From positions 20,194-26,867 of the forward strand of contig WOZC01000050.1 of NCBI GenBank assembly GCA_011620465.1: a stretch of 6,674 nt of DNA, written 5' to 3'. The position numbers and the translations under genes were made by a program. Positions within the stretch are counted from its first letter, which is position 1, and each line of letters starts with the position of its first letter. The stretch is from Anaerolineaceae bacterium. GTDB taxonomy: Bacteria; Chloroflexota; Anaerolineae; Anaerolineales; Anaerolineaceae. The notes beneath the pieces were generated by a model. It searched no databases, had not been told where the DNA came from, and was given only the letters and a program-made list of their open reading frames with translations. This document shows, piece by piece, positions 1 to 6,234 of this stretch.

Positions 1-726
1 ACCTCCTGGGCTGCACCCCAGCCGACTGACGAAGGCTATCAGGTTGCATTCTCCGTGGATGTCGATGGCAATCCCCTCTACACCGCTGAAATGACTCAGG
101 AAGAAAAGTACGCTGCCGCTGAACAGGCTGCCTTGGGCTTCTTCGAAGCCGCTGGCTTCACTGTTGCTGACGGTAAAGTCACTGCTGCTCCTGAGGGCGC
201 GAAGCTTTCTTACGAAATCATCGTTCCTGGCGGCGGTACTGGTGACCATCCTGCTTTCGCAATCCTGACTGGTGCCCGCGATTCCCTGGCAAAGGTGGGT
301 GTTGAACTCAAGATCAACGACCCCGCTGACGCCAACATCCTCTGGGATGCCCTCGATTCCGGCGAACAGGAACTCTGGACTGCAGCCTGGGGTTCAACTA
401 TTGACCCCGATATGTACCAGGTCTATCACAGTTCGAATATTCCTGGTGTGGAAGGCTCTACTGAGTCCAATCACTATCACATCCAGGACGAGGAACTCGA
501 CGGCTTCATTATGGAAGCTCGCATGAGCGACGACCAGGCTTTCCGCAAGGCCATTTACAAACAGGCTTTGGATCGCATCATTGACTGGGCTGTCGAAATC
601 CCGACCTATCAGCGCAAGAACGTCATCATCTTCAGCACCGAACGTATAAATATCGAGACCTTGACTCCCGATATCACCACTTTCTGGGGTTGGATGAATG
701 ACCTTGAACTGGTTGAGATGAATTAA
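1..726 (+). CDS. Family-5 extracellular solute-binding protein (OppA/DppA-like), C-terminal part, 5' end cut by window
   Basis: This is the substrate-capture protein of the importer, acting outside the cytoplasmic membrane. The frame is open from base 1, so the 241 visible residues are only the C-terminal part of a protein that is usually 500-600 residues; the GTG at 55 is an internal valine, not a start. Family features seen are the segment around YEIIVPGGG followed by an amphipathic stretch ending GVELKI, the WTAAWGSTIDPDMY segment resembling the family's conserved 'W..D..DP' region, and the closing IPTYQRKNVIIF, matching the family's 'iPly' C-terminal lobe. The signal peptide and lipobox lie outside the window. 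The gene ends in TAA and is followed by a strong hairpin, then the permease genes. Codons are more C-ending and uniform (AAC, ATC, CTC, TTC, GAC) than in the permease genes, which fits high expression. Substrate could be peptides, sugars or metal chelates; sequence alone does not decide. Confidence 0.9.
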   Translation, partial: TSWAAPQPTDEGYQVAFSVDVDGNPLYTAEMTQEEKYAAAEQAALGFFEAAGFTVADGKVTAAPEGAKLSYEIIVPGGGTGDHPAFAILTGARDSLAKVGVELKINDPADANILWDALDSGEQELWTAAWGSTIDPDMYQVYHSSNIPGVEGSTESNHYHIQDEELDGFIMEARMSDDQAFRKAIYKQALDRIIDWAVEIPTYQRKNVIIFSTERINIETLTPDITTFWGWMNDLELVEMN

Positions 727-741
727 TCCGTGAACTATAAC
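713..741 (+). promoter_or_regulatory. Candidate sigma-70-type promoter at end of oppA, reading toward oppB
   Basis: TTGAGA (713-718) and TATAAC (736-741) are separated by 17 bases, and each has one mismatch to the consensus hexamers. Transcription would begin near 748, just ahead of the hairpin at 755-784, giving oppBCDF its own transcript with a hairpin close to its 5' end. Such matches also occur by chance, and nothing independent supports it. Confidence 0.33.
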
Positions 742-754
742 GGGTAACGAAATG

Positions 755-792
755 AATGAGCCCACCCAAATGGGTGGGCTCATTATGTTTAT
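755..792 (+). terminator. Strong hairpin after oppA: (partial) terminator or mRNA stabiliser
   Basis: A perfect 13-bp stem pairs 755-767 (AATGAGCCCACCC) with 772-784 around the loop AAAT. Downstream lies ATGTTTAT, a modest rather than continuous T tract, so termination may be incomplete. The position between the binding-protein gene and the permease genes suits partial termination or 3'-end protection that raises oppA mRNA above oppBCDF mRNA. That role is inferred from how such operons usually behave. Confidence 0.7.
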
Positions 793-828
793 AACCACCG
801 ATGTTGTCCTTTACCCATCCTGGAAGAT

Positions 829-835
829 AAGGGAG
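829..835 (+). promoter_or_regulatory. Ribosome binding site that decides the oppB start
   Basis: AAGGGAG lies five bases before ATG 841. A GTG in the same frame at 835 overlaps the last base of this site and would have to use the weaker GGAAG at 822-826, so ATG 841 is the preferred start. Confidence 0.6.
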
Positions 836-840
836 TGTTT

Positions 841-1830
841 ATGAGAAATTTTATTATAAGGAGAGTCATTTTAGGCCTCTTTATCACCTTTTTTGGGGCG
901 ATGCTTTCCTATACAGTAATTCGTAGTTTGCCCACTACATATGTTGAGTCGATTGCCCGACAGCGTGCGTCGAACCCGCTAAGCATGAAATCCTATCAGG
1001 AGTGGCTGGCGGATTTAAACAAGGTGTATGGTTTGGATAAGGGAATTATTCCTGGTTTCTTCGGTTGGTTGGGAAATGCTGTCAGGGGCGATTTTGGCGA
1101 ATCCTGGCATTACGGTGTCCCGGTAACCGAAAAATTTGCTGATGTTATTTGGGTTTCAGTCATTCTTAACATTATTACAACGTTAGTCCAATTTTTTATT
1201 GCAATACCATTAGGTATCCTGGCGGCAAGGAAACAATACAGCCGTACAGATTACGCGATCACAATCTTCGCGCTGATGGGTATCTCTCTGCCTACCTTCT
1301 TCCTCGCAACTATACTTAAGTATGTCTTTGCGATCAAGTTGCAGTGGTTTGATCTGTATGGTCTCACAGGTCGCTTCCATACGACAATGACCTCCTTCCA
1401 GCAAGTTTTGGATATTGCTTATCACCTTGTGCTTCCGATTGTCACATTGATGATGCTTTCTGTTGGTTCTCTGATGCGCTATACACGTACCAACATGTTG
1501 GAAGTACTGAATTCTGACTATATCCGGACTGCCCGAGCGAAAGGTCTGCCCGAAAATGTCGTGATCAACAAACATGCTTTTCGAAATACACTCATTCCGT
1601 TGGTAACGTCGTTGAGCGGTATTTTGCCTGGAATGTTTACTGGTGCTATGATCACTGAAACGCTTTTTCAGATTCCTGGTATTGGCTATATCTCTTACCA
1701 GGCGATCATTCGCGGCGACATTCCGTTTGCTATGTTTTACATGGTATTTTTAATTTTGCTAACACAGGTCAGCATTTTATTATCTGATATCCTCTATGCG
1801 ATAGTCGATCCCAGGATCAGGGTTAATTAG
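841..1830 (+). CDS. oppB: Oligopeptide-type ABC transporter permease, OppB/DppB family
   Basis: This is one of the two membrane subunits forming the translocation channel in the cytoplasmic membrane. From ATG 841 it is 329 residues, normal for the family. Six helices are apparent at about 8-30, 103-128, 137-163, 194-214, 250-270 and 296-318. Conserved OppB features are the GDFGESW segment (83-89) in the first extracytoplasmic loop, the EAA coupling loop around 221-250 (SDYIRTARAKGL then KHAFRNTLIP) that docks on the ATPase, FQIPGIG (276-282), and the C-terminal DPRIR (323-327). The N-terminal IIRR followed by a hydrophobic helix is the usual start of these proteins. The in-frame GTG at 835 would add only two residues. 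The gene sits 10 bases before oppC and is probably co-transcribed with it. No missing motif or frameshift is seen. Confidence 0.95.
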   Translation: MRNFIIRRVILGLFITFFGAMLSYTVIRSLPTTYVESIARQRASNPLSMKSYQEWLADLNKVYGLDKGIIPGFFGWLGNAVRGDFGESWHYGVPVTEKFADVIWVSVILNIITTLVQFFIAIPLGILAARKQYSRTDYAITIFALMGISLPTFFLATILKYVFAIKLQWFDLYGLTGRFHTTMTSFQQVLDIAYHLVLPIVTLMMLSVGSLMRYTRTNMLEVLNSDYIRTARAKGLPENVVINKHAFRNTLIPLVTSLSGILPGMFTGAMITETLFQIPGIGYISYQAIIRGDIPFAMFYMVFLILLTQVSILLSDILYAIVDPRIRVN

Positions 1831-1837
1831 GAGGTGG
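1829..1837 (+). promoter_or_regulatory. Near-perfect ribosome binding site of oppC
   Basis: AGGAGGTGG is almost fully complementary to the 16S rRNA tail, and its AGGAGG core lies six bases before ATG 1841. It begins inside the oppB stop codon, tying the two permease genes together. It fixes the oppC start upstream of the long N-terminal segment. Confidence 0.8.
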
Positions 1838-1840
1838 AAG

Positions 1841-3598
1841 ATGAGTGAATTAGAAGCAACAAATTTAACAAACGAACCCACCCCAAACCAAGCTCCCCAG
1901 AACCAGGAAATGGCATTGGACGATGCTCGTCGTGTCAAGACGCTCTCTCCTGGCATGCTTGTATTCAAACGGTTTATTCGCAACAGACTGGCAGTGATCG
2001 GTCTGGTGATCCTTATCGCCATGTTCCTGTTCTCTTTTTTGGGTCCTTTTATATCCCCTTATACTGAAACACAAGTATTCTATAGGAGCGATACCATCAG
2101 CAAGGACTATGCCGGTGCGATCTTCAATACTGAATTGCGATATTCAGTAAAAGAAGGCGAAAAGTTTGGCGGTGCAGAACAAGCACGATTTTTGCTTGCT
2201 CTTGGCAAGAATCAACCTCATTTCAAATCTGGTGAGAACACATACGCCTATATCGAAGAAGGCGAAAATTTTTACCGTATCGTACAACTTGATCTCTTTG
2301 CCGAGTCTTTGATAGGGAGGCTTAACCCTCTGCCTGGCAATACCATTCCTGCTGGATTTGAGGAAGTTTTCAAAAAAGCCAATGATGCTGGTAAAACATC
2401 ATTTGTATTTGAAGGAACGACCTATATCCTTACTAAAGAAATGAAAGCGACACAAATCTCTACTCAACGAGATGTTGCGATCGCCAGCTATTCCATTTTT
2501 GATGCATACAATCCACAGGATGCAGCGTTAACCAACTCCTTTGACTTCCGTTTGTTGAGTGAATCTGCTGGAGTCAAGAATGTCAAGACCTTCACCTTTG
2601 GTGGGAGAATATACAAAATTAATGAACATGAAGGGCAAATCACCATTCTTGATGATAAGGGTGAGCCTTTTGCAGAAGTTTCGAATATCATCGTGAACCC
2701 ACTCGATCAGAACGAATTTCTACCTGTAGATTTTAAAGCATTAGCCCGGGATGCGATCATCAACCGCGATACTAGTTTTGAATATGTCGACGCTAATGGT
2801 GTTACCACTGAGTACGATGTCAATCGTGTTAATACCAACTATTACATAAAACGAGAAACACCAACCATCCTGATCAATATATTCGAATTCCCGTCGGCTA
2901 AACATCTGCTGGGAACAGATAACAATGGTATGGATATGTTGACCCGTTTGATGTACGGTGGTCGGGTTTCATTAATGGTTGGTTTTATTGCTGTTTTCCT
3001 GGAGTTGATCATCGGCGTTGTCATTGGTGGAGTTTCAGGTTACTTTGGCGGCGGTGTTGATACGGCTTTGATGCGTTTTGTGGATTTGTTCAACAGTATT
3101 CCCACCATGCCTTTGATTTTGATCTTCGGTTCCGTTATGGACACTTTGGAAGTAACACCAATAAACCGTATGTTTATTTTGATGGCTATTTTAGGTTTCC
3201 TGGGATGGACATATATTGCCCGAGTTGTCCGTGGTCAGATCCTTAGTCTTCGAGAACAGGACTTCATGGTTGCAACAGAAGCAACGGGCATCAGGACCAG
3301 CCGGAAGATTTTCCGCCATCTTATCCCGAACGTCATGCCGATCCTCATTGTGACGGCGACCGCCAGCTTGGGTGGTTTGATCATCACCGAAGCAACCCTG
3401 GGCTTCCTTGGACTTGGTATTAAATATCCACTGGCATCCTGGGGCAGCATTATCAACATTTCTTCAGATGCCTTCATTATGGGAACCTATTGGTTCATGT
3501 GGATTCCGGCTGGCATGCTGATTTTGTTGACTGTGTTGGGCTTCAACTTTGTTGGCGATGGTCTGCGCGATGCATACGATCCAAAAATGAAACGTTAA
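1841..3598 (+). CDS. oppC: OppC/DppC-family permease with a ~265-residue extracytoplasmic insertion
   Basis: This is the second channel subunit, partner of OppB. At 585 residues it is nearly twice the usual 280-340. The polar N-terminus (1-36) leads into the typical OppC N-terminal segment with RNRLAVIGLVIL and the first helix (about 50-70), ending GPFISPY. Residues 80-348 form an insertion that is not part of the standard fold. The core resumes with HLLGTDNNGMDMLTRLMYGG (355-374), matching the family's 'GTD..GRD..SR..YG' signature, followed by helices near 373-397, 418-432, 443-462, 499-517 and 550-572. The EAA coupling loop (about 476-498) contains EATGIRTSRKIFRHLIPN, and the end GLRDAYDPKMKR matches the family's 'GD.LRD..DPR' terminus. 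All core motifs are intact, so it should work as a permease. In the expected topology the insertion follows helix 1 and faces outward, where it could meet the binding protein. It overlaps nothing and is seven bases from the next ATG. Confidence 0.94.
   Translation: MSELEATNLTNEPTPNQAPQNQEMALDDARRVKTLSPGMLVFKRFIRNRLAVIGLVILIAMFLFSFLGPFISPYTETQVFYRSDTISKDYAGAIFNTELRYSVKEGEKFGGAEQARFLLALGKNQPHFKSGENTYAYIEEGENFYRIVQLDLFAESLIGRLNPLPGNTIPAGFEEVFKKANDAGKTSFVFEGTTYILTKEMKATQISTQRDVAIASYSIFDAYNPQDAALTNSFDFRLLSESAGVKNVKTFTFGGRIYKINEHEGQITILDDKGEPFAEVSNIIVNPLDQNEFLPVDFKALARDAIINRDTSFEYVDANGVTTEYDVNRVNTNYYIKRETPTILINIFEFPSAKHLLGTDNNGMDMLTRLMYGGRVSLMVGFIAVFLELIIGVVIGGVSGYFGGGVDTALMRFVDLFNSIPTMPLILIFGSVMDTLEVTPINRMFILMAILGFLGWTYIARVVRGQILSLREQDFMVATEATGIRTSRKIFRHLIPNVMPILIVTATASLGGLIITEATLGFLGLGIKYPLASWGSIINISSDAFIMGTYWFMWIPAGMLILLTVLGFNFVGDGLRDAYDPKMKR
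2078..2884 (+). other. Inserted extracytoplasmic domain of OppC (residues 80-348)
   Basis: This stretch codes for the part of OppC between the end of helix 1 (ISPY) and the resumed permease signature (HLLGTD). It has no long hydrophobic segment, is rich in polar and aromatic residues, and alternates short amphipathic helices with beta-like hairpins, so it looks like a soluble domain held outside the membrane. It stays in frame with the flanks, and its codon use resembles the rest of oppC, so it is not a recent insertion or assembly artefact. Its first ~100 residues (93-192) align with residues 50-147 of the lipoprotein encoded from 6235. MalF of the maltose importer is a known case of a permease with a large extracytoplasmic loop that touches its binding protein; similarity in role is inference and I see no sequence relation to it. 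Confidence 0.8.
2123..2878 (+). repeat. Four degenerate ~62-residue repeats inside the OppC insertion
   Basis: The repeats are protein-level units at about residues 95-161, 162-223, 224-285 and 286-346. Units 2-4 begin with Asn-Pro (N162, N224, N286, exactly 62 apart). Each unit then has a short helix leading to a conserved Phe (F128, F188, F251, F313; spacing 60, 63, 62). In units 1-3 a Tyr follows seven residues after that Phe (Y135, Y195, Y258), with FVFEGTTY in unit 2 and FTFGGRIY in unit 3. Unit 4 has about five extra residues in the hairpin, so its Tyr is at 325. The DNA is not visibly repetitive, so the duplications are old. Confidence 0.62.
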
Positions 3599-3604
3599 GG
3601 TGAG

Positions 3605-4813
3605 ATGATGACTGAAGGAAAAGACTTAACACAATTTGACACAACCGATCAGGAAGATAACCTCATTACAGAGAAGATCCATTTAACTGCCAGAGAATCT
3701 TCCCGCATCAGCCGCGAGAATCGCCGAATTACCGATGCGATCGAGAAACAGCGCAAGCGCAAAAATGTGCCTGAAAGTGAATTTTTGACGACAATGAAAG
3801 ACCCAAACAACGTGGTCGAGTTCGACAATATCCATACCTATTTCTTTACCGATATTGGTACGGTCAAAGCTGTCGATGGCGTCACTTTTGACGTACCCAT
3901 TGGTTCAACCGTGGGTGTCGTTGGCGAATCTGGCTGCGGAAAATCAGTGACAGCACTGTCACTCATGCAATTGGTACAGCGACCTCAGGGGCAGATCGTC
4001 CAGGGGACCGTCCGACTGAACACTGGAGATAAAGTTTACGACATTGCCAAAACCCCGGTATCGGAAATGGAAAAAATCCGTGGCAACGAAGTTTCAATGA
4101 TTTTCCAGGAGCCGATGACAAGTCTAAATCCTGTTTTCACGGCTGGTTTCCAGGTTGATGAAGTGATTCAACTTCATAATCCTGAAATGACGTCTGAGGA
4201 AGTTAAAAAACGTACACTTGAAATGATCGACCTGGTTGGAATCGCAAACGCTGAAGGCGTTTACGAGATGTATCCTCATCAATTATCTGGTGGTATGCGC
4301 CAGCGTATCATGATCGCCATGGCTTTAGCATGCAACCCGCGCCTGATCATTGCCGATGAGCCGACCACTGCCCTGGATGTGACCATCCAGGCGCAGATCC
4401 TCGATCTACTTCGCAACTTGAAAGAAAAGATCAACTCCAGCATTATGCTCATCACCCACGACCTGGGTGTTATCGCAGAAATGGCGGATTTTGTCGTCGT
4501 CATGTATGCCGGTCGAATCATTGAAAAAGGAACAGCAAACGAAGTCTTTAACAATCCGATGCATCCTTACACTGTCGGTCTGATGGCTTCAAAGCCGATC
4601 ATTAACAAGGAAGTCGATAAGTTGTATAGCATTCCTGGTACGGTTCCGAACCCAATCAATATGCCAAACTATTGCTATTTTAAAGATCGCTGTAATCGGC
4701 GAATGCCGATTTGCGATGGACCTTATCCTCCTGAATATTTCCTCTCGCCAACCCATTTGGCGGTATGTTATCTCTATGAAGATGAGGAGGTAAAAGCGAA
4801 TTATGGCAAATAA
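3605..4813 (+). CDS. oppD: Oligopeptide-type ABC transporter ATP-binding protein, OppD/DppD family, with N-terminal extension
   Basis: This cytoplasmic ATPase powers import and pairs with OppF. It has 402 residues against the usual 320-350. The nucleotide-binding domain begins near residue 70 and contains Walker A GESGCGKS (107-114), Q-loop Gln168 in MIFQEP, signature LSGGM (227-231), Walker B LIIADEP (247-253, catalytic Glu252), D-loop ALD (256-258) and switch His285. The C-terminal oligopeptide-transporter region (from about 310) has the NPMHPYT segment and cysteines 357, 363, 370 and 388 in a C-x5-C-x6-C-x17-C pattern, known in family members to hold a 4Fe-4S cluster. The first 68 residues are extra: an acidic start, then a very basic predicted helix. 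The start may be ATG 3605 or ATG 3608; AAGGTGA at 3597-3603 fits either. Its last 11 bases overlap oppF, suggesting coupled translation. Confidence 0.95.
   Translation: MMTEGKDLTQFDTTDQEDNLITEKIHLTARESSRISRENRRITDAIEKQRKRKNVPESEFLTTMKDPNNVVEFDNIHTYFFTDIGTVKAVDGVTFDVPIGSTVGVVGESGCGKSVTALSLMQLVQRPQGQIVQGTVRLNTGDKVYDIAKTPVSEMEKIRGNEVSMIFQEPMTSLNPVFTAGFQVDEVIQLHNPEMTSEEVKKRTLEMIDLVGIANAEGVYEMYPHQLSGGMRQRIMIAMALACNPRLIIADEPTTALDVTIQAQILDLLRNLKEKINSSIMLITHDLGVIAEMADFVVVMYAGRIIEKGTANEVFNNPMHPYTVGLMASKPIINKEVDKLYSIPGTVPNPINMPNYCYFKDRCNRRMPICDGPYPPEYFLSPTHLAVCYLYEDEEVKANYGK
4785..4791 (+). promoter_or_regulatory. Widely spaced ribosome binding site of oppF
   Basis: AGGAGGT lies inside the end of oppD, with 12 bases between AGGAGG and ATG 4803, wider than the usual 5-9. 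No other in-frame ATG is nearby, and the overlap with oppD suggests that terminating ribosomes help initiation. Confidence 0.55.
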
Positions 4814-5852
4814 TAACAATGGTACCAAGCAAAAAAACGGCAACGATCGCAATGTAATCGAGGTAAAGAATTTAAAACAATACTTCCCGATCAAAGCAGG
4901 TCTGATGCAGAAAGTTGTTGGGTATGTGAAAGCTGTTGACGACATTAGTTTCCACATTGAACGCGGAAAGACCATGGGTTTGGTTGGTGAGTCGGGTAGC
5001 GGAAAGACGACGGTAGGTAAGACTATGCTGAGGCTTAATGAAGCAACCAGCGGAAAAGTCTTATTTAATGGTATCGATGTTTTTGCACTGAACCGTGCTG
5101 AACTTCGTGCAGTTCGTCCCAAGATACAAATGATCTTCCAGGATCCATACTCAAGCCTTTCTCCTCGATTGCCCATTAGCGAGATCATTGGCGAAGCAGT
5201 GCGTGAACACAATATTGTGCCGCCCTCTGAATTTGAGGATCATTTGGATAAAGTAATGCTGCAATGCGGTCTTCAGCCGTATCATAAAGATCGCTATCCG
5301 CATGAATTTTCTGGCGGTCAACGACAACGTATCTGTATTGCACGCTCCTTAGCCTTGAATCCTGATTTTGTGGTTTGCGATGAACCTGTTTCGGCATTGG
5401 ATGTTTCTATCCAGGCGCAAATCATCAACTTGCTGGAAGAACTCCAGGTTAATGAAGGCATTGCTTACCTCTTTATTTCACACGACCTTTCGGTTGTGCA
5501 GCATATCTCTGATTACGTGGGCGTGATGTATTTGGGCGACCTGGTTGAATACGGTGAAAAGAAAAGCCTGTTTTCCAATCCACTTCATCCATATACCCAG
5601 GCTTTGTTGAGCGCGGTGCCGGTTCCGGATCCGAATTACAAGATGAATCGAATTATCTTGGAAGGCAGCATCCCCTCACCCGCCAATCCGCCTAAGGGCT
5701 GCAAATTCCACACTCGTTGTCCGTATGTCATGGAAATCTGTAAAACTGTGGTTCCACAAACACGTGAAATTGAACCCGGACATATGGTAGTATGTCATCT
5801 ATATAATGAGCAAGGAACTTTAGTCGATGAAGGATCAGAAAAAGCGATATGA
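4803..5852 (+). CDS. oppF: Oligopeptide-type ABC transporter ATP-binding protein, OppF/DppF family
   Basis: This is the second cytoplasmic ATPase of the importer, forming the heterodimer with OppD. Its 349 residues are normal for the family. A short Asn/Lys-rich start is followed by the domain beginning at about residue 18 (NVIEVKNLKQYFPI, typical of OppF). Motifs are Walker A GESGSGKT (62-69), Q-loop Gln113 in IFQDPYSSLSPR, signature FSGGQRQR (169-176), Walker B FVVCDEP (189-195, catalytic Glu194), D-loop ALD (198-200) and switch His227. The C-terminal region has LHPYTQALLSAVPVPDP (261-277) and cysteines 300, 306, 313 and 331 with the same C-x5-C-x6-C-x17-C spacing as OppD, so both subunits may carry an iron-sulfur cluster. 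The start overlaps oppD by 11 bases and the end overlaps the next small gene by 26. Confidence 0.96.
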   Translation: MANNNNGTKQKNGNDRNVIEVKNLKQYFPIKAGLMQKVVGYVKAVDDISFHIERGKTMGLVGESGSGKTTVGKTMLRLNEATSGKVLFNGIDVFALNRAELRAVRPKIQMIFQDPYSSLSPRLPISEIIGEAVREHNIVPPSEFEDHLDKVMLQCGLQPYHKDRYPHEFSGGQRQRICIARSLALNPDFVVCDEPVSALDVSIQAQIINLLEELQVNEGIAYLFISHDLSVVQHISDYVGVMYLGDLVEYGEKKSLFSNPLHPYTQALLSAVPVPDPNYKMNRIILEGSIPSPANPPKGCKFHTRCPYVMEICKTVVPQTREIEPGHMVVCHLYNEQGTLVDEGSEKAI

Positions 5853-6111
5853 CGATGACGATGGCAAGACGATTGTCAACATGGATGTTGATGGAGCGCC
5901 CTGGCATGATCGAAACGTCAAATTTGCAGAAAGGCAGGCTCGGGAGTCAGACCGCAAGCAGAAAGTAGAGATGTATGGCGAGCGAATGACGAATTCGGAA
6001 GCCAGGCATTACACTTTCTATGCTTTGCTGGCTGGGTTGGCACTCACAGCAGCACTGGCAGTGGTCTGGATCGTGTTAGTTCTGTTTATGACCCAAGTCT
6101 GGTTTAAGTAG
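5827..6111 (+). CDS. Small single-span membrane protein coupled to oppF, function unknown
   Basis: This 94-residue protein belongs to no family I recognise. Residues 1-60 are strongly charged (KKRYDDDDG near the start, then a basic/acidic stretch with WHDRN at 26-30) and probably include a helix at about 30-55. Residues 64-90 form one long hydrophobic helix (YALLAGLALTAALAVVWIV and onward) with only four residues after it, so the protein looks tail-anchored with its bulk in the cytoplasm. ATG 5827 lies inside oppF with a 26-base overlap, and AAGGA (5812-5816) is ten bases upstream. The hairpin starts four bases after the stop, so it is the last gene of the unit. The overlap and intact charged/hydrophobic layout favour a real gene. 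A role in assembling or regulating the importer is a guess from position only; it could equally be an unrelated passenger. Confidence 0.8.
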   Translation: MKDQKKRYDDDDGKTIVNMDVDGAPWHDRNVKFAERQARESDRKQKVEMYGERMTNSEARHYTFYALLAGLALTAALAVVWIVLVLFMTQVWFK

Positions 6112-6115
6112 ATAA

Positions 6116-6147
6116 CAGAACCGCCTCGCCTGAGGCGGTTCTGAATT
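6116..6147 (+). terminator. Hairpin terminator closing the opp operon
   Basis: A perfect 12-bp GC-rich stem pairs CAGAACCGCCTC (6116-6127) with 6132-6143 around the loop GCCT, four bases after the small gene's stop. The following bases are AATT with no long T tract, so it may act less by classical intrinsic termination than its stem suggests, or may protect the transcript end. Confidence 0.72.
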
Positions 6148-6195
6148 ACCTGAATAATGAAAAATACGCTGCTCTCATTAGACAACTTCGGAATG

Positions 6196-6225
6196 TTAAC
6201 AACCTACCGCTTTCTCAGTTACAAT
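6196..6225 (+). promoter_or_regulatory. Candidate promoter for the lipoprotein gene
   Basis: TTAACA (6196-6201) and TACAAT (6220-6225) are separated by 18 bases, each with one mismatch to the consensus. It lies after the operon hairpin and just before ATG 6235, where a separate promoter is expected. Transcription would start near 6231-6233, leaving almost no leader, which agrees with the absence of a Shine-Dalgarno sequence before the ATG. Confidence 0.5.
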
Positions 6226-6234
6226 TGAAACCCT

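Noticed and set aside
55..57. GTG as a start codon for the first gene
   Set aside because: The frame is open to base 1 and the upstream residues continue the binding-protein sequence, so this codon is internal.
394..798. Minus-strand open frame of 134 codons opposite oppA
   Set aside because: It lies opposite a clear binding-protein gene and across the terminator hairpin, has no family features and no ribosome site; it is a shadow frame.
804..832. Possible promoter TTGTCC...GATAAG directly before oppB
   Set aside because: The -10 match is poor and transcription would start inside or after the ribosome binding site, leaving the oppB message without it.
2078..2884. OppC insertion as a recently inserted mobile element or intein
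   Set aside because: There are no terminal repeats, target duplications, intein splice motifs or endonuclease domain; the region is in frame, has matching codon use, and is divergent from its lipoprotein relative.
4589..5212. Minus-strand open frame of 207 codons across the oppD/oppF junction
   Set aside because: Both ATPase genes are intact with all motifs on the + strand; the reverse frame shows a composition-driven Ser/Arg/Phe-rich product with no recognisable domain.
5881..5907. NMDVDGAPW in the small protein resembling SVDVDGNPLY in the binding protein
   Set aside because: Only a short common turn-like motif is shared, and the surroundings are unrelated; coincidence is the simplest explanation.
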